From contig JAAXGN010000029.1 in assembly GCA_012267415.1 (NCBI GenBank), forward strand, positions 1-64,000: a DNA stretch of 64,000 nt, given 5' to 3'. Under the pieces are notes generated by a model. That model was not told where the DNA came from and searched no databases. It was given only the letters and a program-made list of their open reading frames with translations. Positions 1 to 8,720 of this stretch are shown piece by piece. The position numbers and the translations under genes are program-made. The stretch comes from Candidatus Poribacteria bacterium (lineage in GTDB: Bacteria > Poribacteria > WGA-4E > WGA-3G). How positions within the stretch are numbered: position 1 is the first letter of the stretch; each line of letters opens with the position of its first letter.

Positions 1-1
1 T

Positions 2-646
2 GTGGGTATAAATACATTGGCAACTTGTTCTGATGGTAGTAAATACGCGAATCCAAGACCGTTGAAACGATATGGAAAGAAGTTAGCAAGGTTTCAACGT
101 AGGTTAAGCAGACGTGTTCAAGGATCTAACAACTGGTATAAGCAAAAGGATAAGGTTGCGCGCTTGCATTATCGCATTGCGTGTATTAGAGACGATGCAC
201 ACCATAAAGCGACAACGGATATAGTCAATCGTGTATCTGGCATAGGTATTGAAACCTTGAAAGTGTCTAATATGCTAAAGAATAAGAAGGTTGCAAAGGC
301 ATTATCTGATAGTGCGTTAGGTGGTTTCCTTTCTATGCTGAAAACGAAAGCAGAGGCACGCGGGATAAAACCTAAAGAAGCAGGGCAGTTTTTTGCGTCA
401 TCTAAAACCTGCTGCAGTTGTGGGAACAAGAAAGACGATTTGAAACTATCAGAAAGGACGTATCATTGCGGTGTATGCGGTATTTCAATAGATAGAGACA
501 TCAACGCTGCAATCAACTTGCGAAATGTCGCGGTAGGGCATACCGAGACACAAAACGCCTGTGGAGACCCTGTAAGACTTCATTCTGAAGCAAAGGTCGT
601 TGAAACAGGAAAAGTCATTTGGAAGCAACCATTGCTACCAATGTAA
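2..646 (+). CDS. tnpB: IS200/IS605-family TnpB (OrfB) RNA-guided nuclease, 5'-truncated by the window edge
   Basis: This is the C-terminal part of a TnpB-type transposon nuclease. The reading frame is open at the window edge and begins VGINTLATCSDG, which normally follows the first RuvC aspartate; that codon would lie just outside the window, so the gene is partial. Visible RuvC signatures are the glutamate of IGIETLKVSNM and the final aspartate of DRDINAAINL. Between them sits a four-cysteine zinc finger (CCSCG ... CGVCG). Known family role: TnpB binds an RNA made from the element's right end and cuts the DNA it matches, helping the element persist. No tnpA transposase is in the window. All catalytic residues that can be seen are present, so activity is plausible. 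Confidence 0.93.
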   Translation: MGINTLATCSDGSKYANPRPLKRYGKKLARFQRRLSRRVQGSNNWYKQKDKVARLHYRIACIRDDAHHKATTDIVNRVSGIGIETLKVSNMLKNKKVAKALSDSALGGFLSMLKTKAEARGIKPKEAGQFFASSKTCCSCGNKKDDLKLSERTYHCGVCGISIDRDINAAINLRNVAVGHTETQNACGDPVRLHSEAKVVETGKVIWKQPLLPM

Positions 647-688
647 GAACTAAAGAACCCCACTGCTTTAGCTGTGGGAGTATGTCAG
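644..688 (+). mobile_element. Right end of the IS200/IS605 element with subterminal hairpin; probable 3' end of the TnpB guide RNA
   Basis: Just after the tnpB stop codon, CCCACTGC (658-665) and GCTGTGGG (670-677) form an 8-bp stem with one T:T mismatch and a TTTA loop. This is the typical imperfect palindrome at the right end of IS200/IS605 elements. In this family the guide RNA scaffold runs from late tnpB into this end, and the guide is the adjoining genomic sequence. The exact cleavage point, around 678-688, is inferred. Confidence 0.65.
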
Positions 689-757
689 AAAAAAGTGAAT
701 TGTGTTATACTGCACGCAAACATAATCTGATACCAGATTAACGAGATCATCGCGGTA

Positions 758-779
758 GGTGCGATTTCCTAATCGCACC
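758..779. repeat. 22-bp palindromic repeat, copy 1 of 2
   Basis: GGTGCGATT-TCCT-AATCGCACC forms a 9-bp stem. The exact reverse complement of the whole 22-mer recurs at 8811-8832. It lies in the non-coding gap between the IS element and the next gene. It resembles REP-type dispersed palindromes; no function is evident. Confidence 0.75.
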
Positions 780-838
780 GATCTTCAATAAAACAAGATA
801 TATCCTGTTAATTTGGTATAACAACGGAGAAAAAAGTT

Positions 839-1504
839 ATGAAAACAGGTATGTTATGTCTATTGATTGCCGTATTGTGTTTGGTTTCGCTATCTTATGT
901 CGGGCAAACACAGGCATTAGAGGAATTTATCCATGTTGACATTGAACCCTATTCTAATACGAAATTAGTAGGACACCAATGGTGGACTCTTGATGCAGGA
1001 GACAATACCTACTCACTCCTTCCAATAGGTGAAATTGGTGAATTTGAGGGACCTGACAAAAAGGTAAAGTTCAAGATTATAGACGGTGGGATTGTACTCT
1101 TCGGCACAAACGCAACCCGATGGCCAAAGGCTGTTAATGATATCATCGTCGGTGGCACTGCAAAGGCTATCTATTTCTTTCATGCAACAGGATGGGAAGC
1201 GAACGGTGTCACCAGCTATAAATTCGTCATGAATTATCGAGGTGGTATTTCAGAAGAACTTGAGATGATTTCAGGTTTCAACTCAGATGACTGGTGTCAC
1301 GAAGAGAACCCACTTCCCGACGAAAACTCTGTGTGGGGATGGAAGGCAAAAGAGAAACCCGCGTGCAACCATGCGGGGTTAATCACCACGAAATGGGTCA
1401 ATCCACATCCGAACACGGAAATCGCTACCATAGATGCAATCTCTTTAGAAACCGGGGCGGTTCCGATCATTACAGCAATTACATTAGGCGAAGCATCACT
1501 TTGA
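839..1504 (+). CDS. Secreted hypothetical protein
   Basis: A 221-residue protein whose first 26 residues form a clear signal peptide (MKTGMLCLLIAVLCLVSLSYV...TQA), so it is probably exported. The mature part looks all-beta, rich in W, G and T, with two cysteines near residues 156 and 179 that could form a disulfide. The C-terminus reads WVNPHPNTEIATIDAI, a phrase that often ends beta-sandwich sensor or binding modules, but I do not recognise the family. The start follows a GGAG site about 9 bases upstream. The gene stands alone between the IS end and a convergent gene. Confidence 0.75.
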   Translation: MKTGMLCLLIAVLCLVSLSYVGQTQALEEFIHVDIEPYSNTKLVGHQWWTLDAGDNTYSLLPIGEIGEFEGPDKKVKFKIIDGGIVLFGTNATRWPKAVNDIIVGGTAKAIYFFHATGWEANGVTSYKFVMNYRGGISEELEMISGFNSDDWCHEENPLPDENSVWGWKAKEKPACNHAGLITTKWVNPHPNTEIATIDAISLETGAVPIITAITLGEASL

Positions 1505-1606
1505 TGTCCATCCGATACAAAAGTTGTCGCTGACATGGGGCAGCTTGAAACAACTGTTCTAATCTATTAGTCTGTCAACTCTTACATTGTAAGAGTTGAC
1601 AATCTT

Positions 1607-2800
1607 CTATGGACGAATAACAGTCCCATCCATACGACGTACTGGTGCCCATCCGCCATTAAGTGGATGTTCAGGAAACGGATATTTCTCTGCAAGTTCC
1701 TCATTGACATCAATACCGAGTCCGGGTGCTTCATTTACCCAAAAACAACCGTCCCTAATTTCTGGACAACCGGGAAATACCTCTTTCGTATTCTCCCCAA
1801 AAACGTGTTGCTCCTGAATTCCGAAATTATAACATGCCAGATCAAGCGCGACATTTGCAGCATGTCCAACAGGTGAAACATCTCCCGGACCGTGCCATGC
1901 AGTCCTGACCCCAAAGAATTCACAGAATGCAGCGAGTTTACGGGCAGGACTGATACCGCCAATCTGCGAAATATGCACACGGATGAAGTCTATAAGGCGA
2001 TTTTTGATAAGATTGACATATTCATTCGGATTATTAAACAGTTCTCCCATCGCAATAGGAATGCTTGTCTGCTGACGCATCAATTGAAAATAATCAACAT
2101 CCTCAGGGGCAAACGGGTCCTCAAGAAAAAAGAGATTATATTGTTCCAATCCTTTGGCGAGATTAATCGCTTGGATTGGGGGAATACGTTCATGCACATC
2201 ATGCAGCAGTTCTACCTCGTCGCCCAATTTTGTTCGCAGATGATCGAAAAGTTTGATGACAGTATTGACATAAGGTGTCGGTTCAAATGCGGGTGAACTC
2301 CGTTTCCCTCCACCTGCACCGTAGGTTGTATATCCGGGGATTGCAACTTGCGCTCGCACATAACGATATCCCTGTTCCATATAACGACGGATGCTATTTT
2401 CTACCTGTTCAAAATTGCCTCCACCTGCATGTCCGTAGAGCGTAACTGCTTCACGGCACTTGCCGCCAAGTAGTTGGTAGACTGGCATATTTGCCTTTTT
2501 ACCCATAATATCCCACAACGCCATATCCACACCACTTAGCGCGTTGTTCAGCACGGGTCCATTTCGCCAATAAGAACTGACAAAACTGGTTTGGAATATA
2601 TCCTCTATGTTAGTCGGGTCTTTTCCTATCAGGAAAGGTTTCAGGTATTCATCCACTGCGGTTGCGACTGCGAGTGGCCGTTGTGTAAATGTAGCACATC
2701 CGACGCCGTATAAACCCGGTTCATCCGTTTCAACTTTAACAACAACAAGTCGAATCCCATCAGGTGCAGTCAGAATTGTTTTGACATTGGTGATTTTCAA
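1607..2800 (-). CDS. Enolase-superfamily dehydratase, mannonate dehydratase (ManD/RspA) type
   Basis: A member of the mandelate racemase/enolase superfamily closest to D-mannonate dehydratase, which removes water from sugar acids with Mg2+ in the cytoplasm. The start used here is a TTG at 2800: an AGGAG site lies 9 bases upstream and the protein then begins MKITNVKTIL, as the family does. An ATG 42 bases further upstream (2842) has no ribosome site. With the 397-residue numbering, the metal ligands are D201 (LLHDVHERI, with H203), E227 (FLEDPF) and E253 (MGELFNNP); H303 in TAWHGPGDV is the expected catalytic histidine. Length fits the family. Many ManD-like proteins have low or different activity, so the exact sugar acid is not settled. 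Confidence 0.88.
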   Translation of the reverse strand: MKITNVKTILTAPDGIRLVVVKVETDEPGLYGVGCATFTQRPLAVATAVDEYLKPFLIGKDPTNIEDIFQTSFVSSYWRNGPVLNNALSGVDMALWDIMGKKANMPVYQLLGGKCREAVTLYGHAGGGNFEQVENSIRRYMEQGYRYVRAQVAIPGYTTYGAGGGKRSSPAFEPTPYVNTVIKLFDHLRTKLGDEVELLHDVHERIPPIQAINLAKGLEQYNLFFLEDPFAPEDVDYFQLMRQQTSIPIAMGELFNNPNEYVNLIKNRLIDFIRVHISQIGGISPARKLAAFCEFFGVRTAWHGPGDVSPVGHAANVALDLACYNFGIQEQHVFGENTKEVFPGCPEIRDGCFWVNEAPGLGIDVNEELAEKYPFPEHPLNGGWAPVRRMDGTVIRP

Positions 2801-2910
2801 AGTAGTGCTTCTCCTTTTTACTTGCGTTTTTTCATCAATCATCGCTTTAGAACGAATGCTGTAGTTTATCAGAACCTAAACACTTTGTCAAACCGAACCC
2901 CTTCGAACTG

Positions 2911-3333
2911 GGGTGTAGGATTTTGGTTACTTGTCTGAACCAAGATTTACAGGATTTCAAGATTACCAAGATAAGAATGTGTGAACAATAAAAACCAAGC
3001 ACCAGCGGCGCGAAAGGTGTATAGAAAACGTTGATATTACCAGAATAAGCCCCAGAGGGGCGAAAGGTGTATTATGTTATGGAATTAAATACACACGTTC
3101 TATACACCTTTCGCACCGCTGGTGCTTGGTAGGTTGTCATTTGCACGTTCTATATACCTTTCGCACCGCTGGTGCTTCTTTCTGGGAAATGCGACTTTTT
3201 TTCATACCCGTCCAGAACATCTATTATTCATCCTTCCATTCTTCCATCCCTCTTCCACCCTTCCCTCTTATCCTGAAAATCCTAAAATCCTGAAAATCTT
3301 GGTTCAGACAAGTAACCATAACTTTACACACCC
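2911..3333. mobile_element. Repeat island: nested inverted repeats, probable non-autonomous element (subfamily A)
   Basis: This non-coding gap (2843-3402) is filled by a nested palindrome. Outer arms are 2924-2955 and 3286-3317 (31 of 32 bases match, core GGTTACTTGTCTGAACC). Inner arms carry GCACCAGCGGYGCGAAAGGT at 2999-3018 and, inverted, twice at 3107-3126 and 3157-3176. The right end TTTACACACCC (3323-3333) matches the terminal repeat of the elements at 29659 and 55490; the left end (GGGTGTAGG) is degraded. No target duplication is visible here. The same arm and inner repeat recur at 22488-22600. Confidence 0.6.
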
Positions 3334-3402
3334 AATACCAGACAAAAAAATCCGCGTCCTCTGTGTAATCCGCGATTCTGAAAGTTATTCAGGTGTTTAG
3401 TT

Positions 3403-5667
3403 TCATTTGCGTATTAGCATCTTACGCGTTGCAGAAAAATCACCTGCTTTTAATGTATAAAAATACACACCACTCGCTACTGCCTCACCTGTGGCGTTCT
3501 TGCCATCCCAATACGCGGCACTGCTCCGATGATGATATATCCCAATAGGCTGATACCCCAGATCTAACTGACGAACTAATGTCCCATCAGACGCATAGAT
3601 CGTGATACGCACATCCGCAGGGGCAGAAAGTTGATACGGTATCCACGTCTCTGGATTGAACGGGTTCGGGTAGTTGGACAGCAGCGATGTTTCTGTGGGT
3701 GTCAACGATGCAAGGAGTTGTTCCAAGACGGTGATTCCACGTTGGAAGGATGGATCAGATAGGTTGCGTTGACGCGCCTGGTTTAACCACGTCTGCACCA
3801 TGGCACGGGTCGGCATATCGTCAGGATGGATGTTTGAAAGAGCAGGTGCAGCAGCATCATCACTACCAATCGCTGCTGCGACCAATGCCAAATCAATGAC
3901 GTTCACCTCACCATCAGCATTGACATCTGCTGCATGGGTGCCGTGTGTGCCGAAGTTCATCGCTACGAACAGCAAATCAGAGACATCAACAACGCCATCC
4001 TCGTTGACATCTTCAGGACGGATAGGTGGTTCGGTGATCTCTGCGAAAGCGGTTTGTGGTGTTTCTCCTGTTCCTGTGCTGTTCGTCAACAACACATGAG
4101 AGAGACGCACGGTGGAGTTCTTAACTGCTATCACTTCAAAGGTGATCGATGCCAACGTGCCATCGCCATCTATCTCCTGTCCATACGCCACGGACGCAAG
4201 CTGCACGTTATTGACATCCACGACAGGTTGGGAAAAGAAGGCGTTTGCGGGTAGATAATCCGCGTTTGCACTGTTGGTATATCGGAGCGCAGTTGTATCG
4301 TAATGGACCTTTGCCTGATAGCCTGCAATGTTCTGTCCACCAGTGATGTTTAGGAATAAGGTGAGTGGTTCGCCAACCTCAGGCGACACCATACTAACTG
4401 GTGATAAACTGACGATGGTATTTGACGGAATAAGGTTTGTAACGTCCCATATCAGTACCGTACCATCAGCACTGCGACTCGCCAATGTCTGTCCATCCGG
4501 ACTGAACCCAAGTCCGGTGACCGTACCTCTATGTCCTATGAACGTGTGCAAAAGTTTACCGCTATGGTAATTCCAGAAACGGATTGTGCTATCATCCTCT
4601 CCCGTCACGATGGTGTTGCCATCAGGGCTGAACGTCACACTCCGGACACCTTCTGAGCTGCTACTGAACTGGTGGATCTCTGTGCCGGTCTCCACATCCC
4701 AGAGACGGATGGTGTTGTCGCGGCTGCTACTCAGCAAAACCCGACCATCCGGACTGAAACTCACATGGGTCACATCGTCTGTATGTCCTATCATCACGCG
4801 CAGATGTTTACCTGTCTGGACATCCCACAACCGCACTGTCTCATCATCACTGCAACTGGCAATTGTATCACCTTTCGGACTGAAGGCAATCGTATTGACC
4901 GGATGTGAATGTTCTGCCTGTAGAAACGTCCACGGACGACCAAGAGGCGGCAACGCGAACGCACGGATACTCCTGAGTTCCACCCCTGTTTGCACATCGT
5001 ATATCACAATATTAGAATCCTGAAAGTCCACTAATCCTCCAACAGACTTGCCATCGGGACTGAAAACGACGGTGTCTATAGTGCCTGTGAATTTATCGAG
5101 GGTGTGCAGTTCTGAACCTGTTTCCACATCCCATAGTCGCATTGTGCCATCACGACTGCCGCTGACAAGATAACGTCCATCATCGGTGATGTCAATACTC
5201 CTTATGTCATCTGTATGTCCGATGTACGTCCGCAATAGGTTGTTTGTGTCTACCTCCGATAACCGTATCACATTATCTACGGCATTCATCGCCATCAGCT
5301 TTCCATCCCGCTTAAATAGCAACGTCTCCCAATTCCACCGATGCCGTGTAAAAGTTCGTGTCTGTCTTGCGGTGTAAATTGTGTATCCTTGCCATACCAG
5401 AATTGTACCATCACTATCAGCACTTGCGAGTATTTTACCATCGGGACTGAACGCGATGCTATTCACCCAACTCAGGTTCTCTGTGAGGGTCATCCGTTCC
5501 GTACCGGAATTGACATTCCAGATTCGGATCGTTTTGTCGTGGCTACCGCTGCCGATCATCAGTCCGTTTGGTGTGAAGGCGACAGAATTGATATGACTCG
5601 TATGTCCTTCCAAAGTGTGGAGTTTGTTGGCAGATGCGACATCATAGAGATGCACTTTTTTGTCCAA
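3403..5667 (-). CDS. Secreted WD40 / cohesin-like / dockerin protein with C-terminal FlgD-like sorting domain (3' part of a frameshifted gene)
   Basis: This frame holds most of a gene whose 5' part is at 5805-6350. In order it shows about nine WD40 blades (GHT...FSPDG...SGS.D.TIRLWD), a cohesin-like beta domain (residues roughly 415-545), two dockerin-type calcium repeats (DVNEDGVVDVSDLL and DVNADGEVNVIDLA, roughly 555-605), and a C-terminal Ig-like domain starting at NYPNPFNPETWIPYQL and ending TRKMLIRK. Such C-termini resemble FlgD-Ig or type IX secretion sorting domains, so the protein is probably cell-surface. The frame stays open upstream of the TTG at 5667 and continues in WD40 sequence (SVIFNHDGSQLASAGWDN) to about 5850, so 5667 is not a natural start. 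Joined, the gene would encode about 980 residues. Confidence 0.85.
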   Translation of the reverse strand: MDKKVHLYDVASANKLHTLEGHTSHINSVAFTPNGLMIGSGSHDKTIRIWNVNSGTERMTLTENLSWVNSIAFSPDGKILASADSDGTILVWQGYTIYTARQTRTFTRHRWNWETLLFKRDGKLMAMNAVDNVIRLSEVDTNNLLRTYIGHTDDIRSIDITDDGRYLVSGSRDGTMRLWDVETGSELHTLDKFTGTIDTVVFSPDGKSVGGLVDFQDSNIVIYDVQTGVELRSIRAFALPPLGRPWTFLQAEHSHPVNTIAFSPKGDTIASCSDDETVRLWDVQTGKHLRVMIGHTDDVTHVSFSPDGRVLLSSSRDNTIRLWDVETGTEIHQFSSSSEGVRSVTFSPDGNTIVTGEDDSTIRFWNYHSGKLLHTFIGHRGTVTGLGFSPDGQTLASRSADGTVLIWDVTNLIPSNTIVSLSPVSMVSPEVGEPLTLFLNITGGQNIAGYQAKVHYDTTALRYTNSANADYLPANAFFSQPVVDVNNVQLASVAYGQEIDGDGTLASITFEVIAVKNSTVRLSHVLLTNSTGTGETPQTAFAEITEPPIRPEDVNEDGVVDVSDLLFVAMNFGTHGTHAADVNADGEVNVIDLALVAAAIGSDDAAAPALSNIHPDDMPTRAMVQTWLNQARQRNLSDPSFQRGITVLEQLLASLTPTETSLLSNYPNPFNPETWIPYQLSAPADVRITIYASDGTLVRQLDLGYQPIGIYHHRSSAAYWDGKNATGEAVASGVYFYTLKAGDFSATRKMLIRK

Positions 5668-5804
5668 TCCGCCGCCTGCTATCTTTGTGCCACCGGGACT
5701 GAATGCGATACTAATGATGGAATTTTCCGAACCTGTAAACCTCCGAAGGTGTGTACGTCCGTTGACGTCAAACAGATGAATCAGGTTATCCCAACCTGCA
5801 CTTG

Positions 5805-6350
5805 CTAACTGAGAACCGTCGTGGTTGAATATGACTGAGGTGATACCCTTGTGTGTTGTGTGAAACTGTGCAGCTCATACCCCATAGAGATATCCCATAA
5901 CCGAACCGTCTTGTCGTTGCTGCCGCTTGCGATGGTGTTGCCATCCGGACTGAACGCAACGGATGAGACGGTTCCTGTGTGTCCTGTGAACATAACGCGC
6001 TCTATACCCATCGCCACATCCCAGACCCGCACGGTTTTGTCCACACTACCACTGACAATCTGTGTGCCATCCGCGTTGAAATCGATGCTTCTTACCGCAC
6101 GGGTATGTCCTGAAAGTAGGTGAAGTGCTTCTGTTGTTTGAACGTCGTATATCCAGATACCGATTGCACTTGCGACTGCTATCTTTGTACCATCGGGAGA
6201 ATACTTTATCTCGCGGACATTTCCTTTTCCGTACCGTGCTTTTACCCTATCGGGTAGATGCCATTGTGGGGAGTCTTGTGCCAAAATGGTTGGTGTGAAT
6301 GTGAATATGACTAAGAACGTTATCAACACTGAATTCAGCATGTTCTTCAT
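5805..6350 (-). CDS. Secreted WD40 protein, N-terminal part (frameshifted from 3403-5667)
   Basis: The first 24 residues are a signal peptide ending near ILAQ. Then comes a module shared with the WD40 array at 36005-44759 (WHLPDRVKARYGKGNV ... ASAIGIWIYD), followed by two full WD40 blades and part of a third. After LHSFTQHT the frame breaks and runs through 11 non-homologous residues to a stop. Adding one base in the run read as ACAAGGG (plus strand about 5846-5852) restores THKGITSVIFNHDG in the frame of the downstream part. Either this is a broken gene or the sequence has a one-base error; the sharp restoration of WD40 homology makes an error or a recent mutation likely. Confidence 0.85.
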   Translation of the reverse strand: MKNMLNSVLITFLVIFTFTPTILAQDSPQWHLPDRVKARYGKGNVREIKYSPDGTKIAVASAIGIWIYDVQTTEALHLLSGHTRAVRSIDFNADGTQIVSGSVDKTVRVWDVAMGIERVMFTGHTGTVSSVAFSPDGNTIASGSNDKTVRLWDISMGYELHSFTQHTRVSPQSYSTTTVLS

Positions 6351-6490
6351 TTGTGTCCCTCCTGTAGGGGATGTTTATCTGTCTGTTTGTTGATTTTGGA
6401 GTGGATTTTGTTCATAATTCTGTGACATTGTGATAAGATATACAAATTTTAACGCTGAAAGAACTGTCGGTAAATCAGTTCTAAATTCAG

Positions 6491-6519
6491 TTGAATTTTC
6501 AACGCAAACAAGGTATAAT
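6491..6519 (+). promoter_or_regulatory. Sigma-70-type promoter for the zinc peptidase gene
   Basis: TTGAAT (6491-6496) and TATAAT (6514-6519) are separated by 17 bases, close to the housekeeping consensus. The start codon follows 68 bases after the -10 box, on the correct strand. Confidence 0.6.
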
Positions 6520-6587
6520 TTCATAAATCTAATATACACTAATTCGCGCATAAACTGAGATAAACATAATACCTGGAGGTTTTCATC

Positions 6588-7286
6588 ATGCTTTTTGGTT
6601 GGTTTGACCCTATGTACTTCGTATTCCTTGCCCCTGGACTTGCACTATCCTTATATGCAACATGGAAGACAAAAGCCACTTTTTCAAAGTATTCTAAAGT
6701 CGGTTCGCGAAATAGGATGACGGGTGCACAGGCAGCAACATTGATGTTAGATAGAAATGGGATCCGTGATGTCAAAATTGAACGCACAGGTGGATGGTTA
6801 AGTGACCATTATGACCCTCGTAAAAAGGTGCTTCGGTTGTCAGACGATGTGTATTCAAACAATTCTTTGTCAGCAATCGGTGTAGCATGCCATGAAGCAG
6901 GACATGCTATGCAAGACTCCCACGGATATGCGATGTTAAGTTTACGCAGTGCGCTTGTGCCAGCAACTAATTTCAGTTCTATGTTTTCCTATATTGTGTT
7001 GATTGGCGGATTCTTGCTCCGGTCAGATCCATTAATGTTGGTAGGCGTATGTCTATTCTCGGTCTGTGTCATATTCTCTCTCGTAACACTACCTGTTGAA
7101 TGGGATGCCAGTCGACGTGCCAAAGTTGCTATGGATGAGATAGGAATGCTTTCACCCGAAGAAAATCGGCATGCAAGTAAAGTACTAAACGCTGCTTTCC
7201 TGACATATCTCGCAGCAGCGATTACAAGTCTATTGACACTGCTCTATTATCTCTTCCGATTGGGTCTTTTAGGTGGTGATGAGTAA
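6588..7286 (+). CDS. Zinc-dependent membrane metallopeptidase, YugP/Zn_peptidase_2 family
   Basis: A 232-residue membrane protein of the neutral zinc metallopeptidase family typified by YugP. It has one N-terminal hydrophobic segment (about 8-27), a cytoplasmic-type loop and three C-terminal hydrophobic segments (about 125-145, 147-168, 203-225). The zinc motif is HEAGH at residues 102-106 (VACHEAGHAMQ); E178 of the stretch following PVEWDASRRA could supply a further ligand. Length is typical. The start has an excellent GGAGG site (acctggaggttttcatc). The gene is monocistronic with its own promoter and ends before a strong palindrome. The substrate is unknown. Confidence 0.9.
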   Translation: MLFGWFDPMYFVFLAPGLALSLYATWKTKATFSKYSKVGSRNRMTGAQAATLMLDRNGIRDVKIERTGGWLSDHYDPRKKVLRLSDDVYSNNSLSAIGVACHEAGHAMQDSHGYAMLSLRSALVPATNFSSMFSYIVLIGGFLLRSDPLMLVGVCLFSVCVIFSLVTLPVEWDASRRAKVAMDEIGMLSPEENRHASKVLNAAFLTYLAAAITSLLTLLYYLFRLGLLGGDE

Positions 7287-7379
7287 AAAAGGTGGATGGC
7301 GCGGTACGAAACCGCGCCAATAGGATGAAGGACAGGTTGTTAGCTAGTGGAGAGTCAACCCAAAAATTGGTGGAACCCC

Positions 7380-7415
7380 GTTTGTAGTAGGGCAATGAAT
7401 TGCCCTACTACAAAC
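7380..7415. repeat. 36-bp perfect palindrome between convergent genes, possible bidirectional terminator
   Basis: A 15-bp perfect stem (GTTTGTAGTAGGGCA / TGCCCTACTACAAAC) with a 6-base loop ATGAAT. It sits between the convergent peptidase and VOC genes. The same unit builds both arms of the large hairpin at 22663-22750, so it is also a dispersed repeat. No T tract follows, so a terminator role is only possible. Confidence 0.7.
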
Positions 7416-7467
7416 TAATCTATCTGCAATTTATAGATGGACAGTCTACTAAGCTTGTCGAATTGAC

Positions 7468-7896
7468 TCAATCTTTGCTTTCAATATCAACACCGGGCCA
7501 CTGATCATCGCGTTCAGTAATGTCAACGACAATCCCATCCGGGTCTTCAACTTTGAAGGCTTCCGAAGGCAATTCATTGGAGTTCGGGTCGTAAGGTTTG
7601 GTGCCATCTAACCCTTCCCACGTAATTTCAAATCCGAGGTCTTCACATCGTTGTGCAGCTTCTCGTAAATCAGGGACGCGAACACCGATATGGAGATAGT
7701 CTAACATGCCACCGACATGCTTAGGTCGATCAGGACCGTTGTGCTGAAATACACGAAAATTGTGATAGCCATCAGTTAAGTCGTAGCATCCGTTCTTCGT
7801 TGAAAATATCCGTAAACCTAACGCATCACGCCAGAAACGGATACTCTTTTCAAGGTCTGTTGTGCGGACACCGATATGAACAAGTGTTGTTGACAT
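7468..7896 (-). CDS. VOC-family (glyoxalase/dioxygenase fold) protein
   Basis: A 142-residue vicinal-oxygen-chelate protein made of two beta-alpha-beta-beta-beta modules: LVHIGVRTTDLEKSIRFW (residues 5-22) and LDYLHIGVRVPDLREA (about 66-81). Probable metal ligands are H7, H70 and the glutamate near the end of FKVEDPDGIVVDITE. The family includes lactoylglutathione lyases and dioxygenases; the sequence does not decide which reaction. The ribosome site AAGGAG lies 7 bases before the ATG. It is 44 bases downstream of a PhyH oxygenase on the same strand and may be co-transcribed with it. Confidence 0.88.
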   Translation of the reverse strand: MSTTLVHIGVRTTDLEKSIRFWRDALGLRIFSTKNGCYDLTDGYHNFRVFQHNGPDRPKHVGGMLDYLHIGVRVPDLREAAQRCEDLGFEITWEGLDGTKPYDPNSNELPSEAFKVEDPDGIVVDITERDDQWPGVDIESKD

Positions 7897-7940
7897 AAAT
7901 AATCTCCTTTATTTACGACACACGGCGTGTGCCTAATACT

Positions 7941-8720
7941 TTACATCCAATAAGAGGGTTCACGGTCTTCGGCTCGGTGCTCATAGAGCAGTTTGACATC
8001 ATCTGGGAACGTATCAAATATTTCACCCGGAATTGTAGCTGTATTGACACCAAAGAGTTCCAAATTTAGCCACCACGGAGCATATCTAACGACAACTGCG
8101 GTTCGGCGAGTATCGCTGGGATTCTCAGCGTTTGAATGCCAAATACGACTGTCCATAATTAACACACTGCCAGCACTACCAACGGCTTGCATTTCACCCG
8201 AAATTGGGTTTCGGTCTCCGATGCCATCCTCTTTTCCTCTCGGATTTCTGAGGTCAACATGCGATTTTGGGACAATCCAAGTGCCACCGTTTTCTGTTGT
8301 AAAATCGGTAAGCATCCAGAGTGTAGTAATCCCGATGACAGCTCTGGGAAAAGGTTGTGTAATATGCCATTTCTGATTCAAGTCATAGGGAAAATCAGAG
8401 TGATATGCTCGGACTAATTTGTAATGTGGAGGACGAATCTTATATTCCGTTTGTGAAATACGTACTTGCGGTCCCAAGCGTTGACGAATAACATCCAGAA
8501 GCCGTTCATTGGCAAGATGTTCGGCAAACTTCGGCATAAAACTTATAACATTACGTTCCCACCTGCCGTTCTCTTTGCTAAATTCACCATAATCCGATTC
8601 AGAGGTCTCTACCTCTTTACGAACGGTGTCAACAACATCTGCAGGTATAACATCCTCAAGCACACACCAACCCTCTACACGTAGCTGTTTCGCATAAGAC
8701 GTAAGGGATTCTGATGCCAT
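7941..8720 (-). CDS. Phytanoyl-CoA dioxygenase (PhyH) family Fe(II)/2-oxoglutarate oxygenase
   Basis: A 259-residue non-haem iron oxygenase. The facial triad is complete: H107 and D109 in AYHSDFPYD and H195 in RIWHSNAEN; R206 is the likely 2-oxoglutarate-binding arginine. The double-stranded beta-helix core runs from about residue 90 to 215, including GGTWIVPKSH. The family hydroxylates diverse small molecules, so the substrate cannot be named. The start is supported by AGGAG 6 bases upstream. Of the three PhyH relatives in this window, this is the only one with the canonical H-x-D pair. Confidence 0.9.
   Translation of the reverse strand: MASESLTSYAKQLRVEGWCVLEDVIPADVVDTVRKEVETSESDYGEFSKENGRWERNVISFMPKFAEHLANERLLDVIRQRLGPQVRISQTEYKIRPPHYKLVRAYHSDFPYDLNQKWHITQPFPRAVIGITTLWMLTDFTTENGGTWIVPKSHVDLRNPRGKEDGIGDRNPISGEMQAVGSAGSVLIMDSRIWHSNAENPSDTRRTAVVVRYAPWWLNLELFGVNTATIPGEIFDTFPDDVKLLYEHRAEDREPSYWM

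Noticed and set aside
817-822. TATAAC as a -10 box for the secreted protein at 839
   Set aside because: It would start transcription inside the ribosome site, leaving no usable leader.
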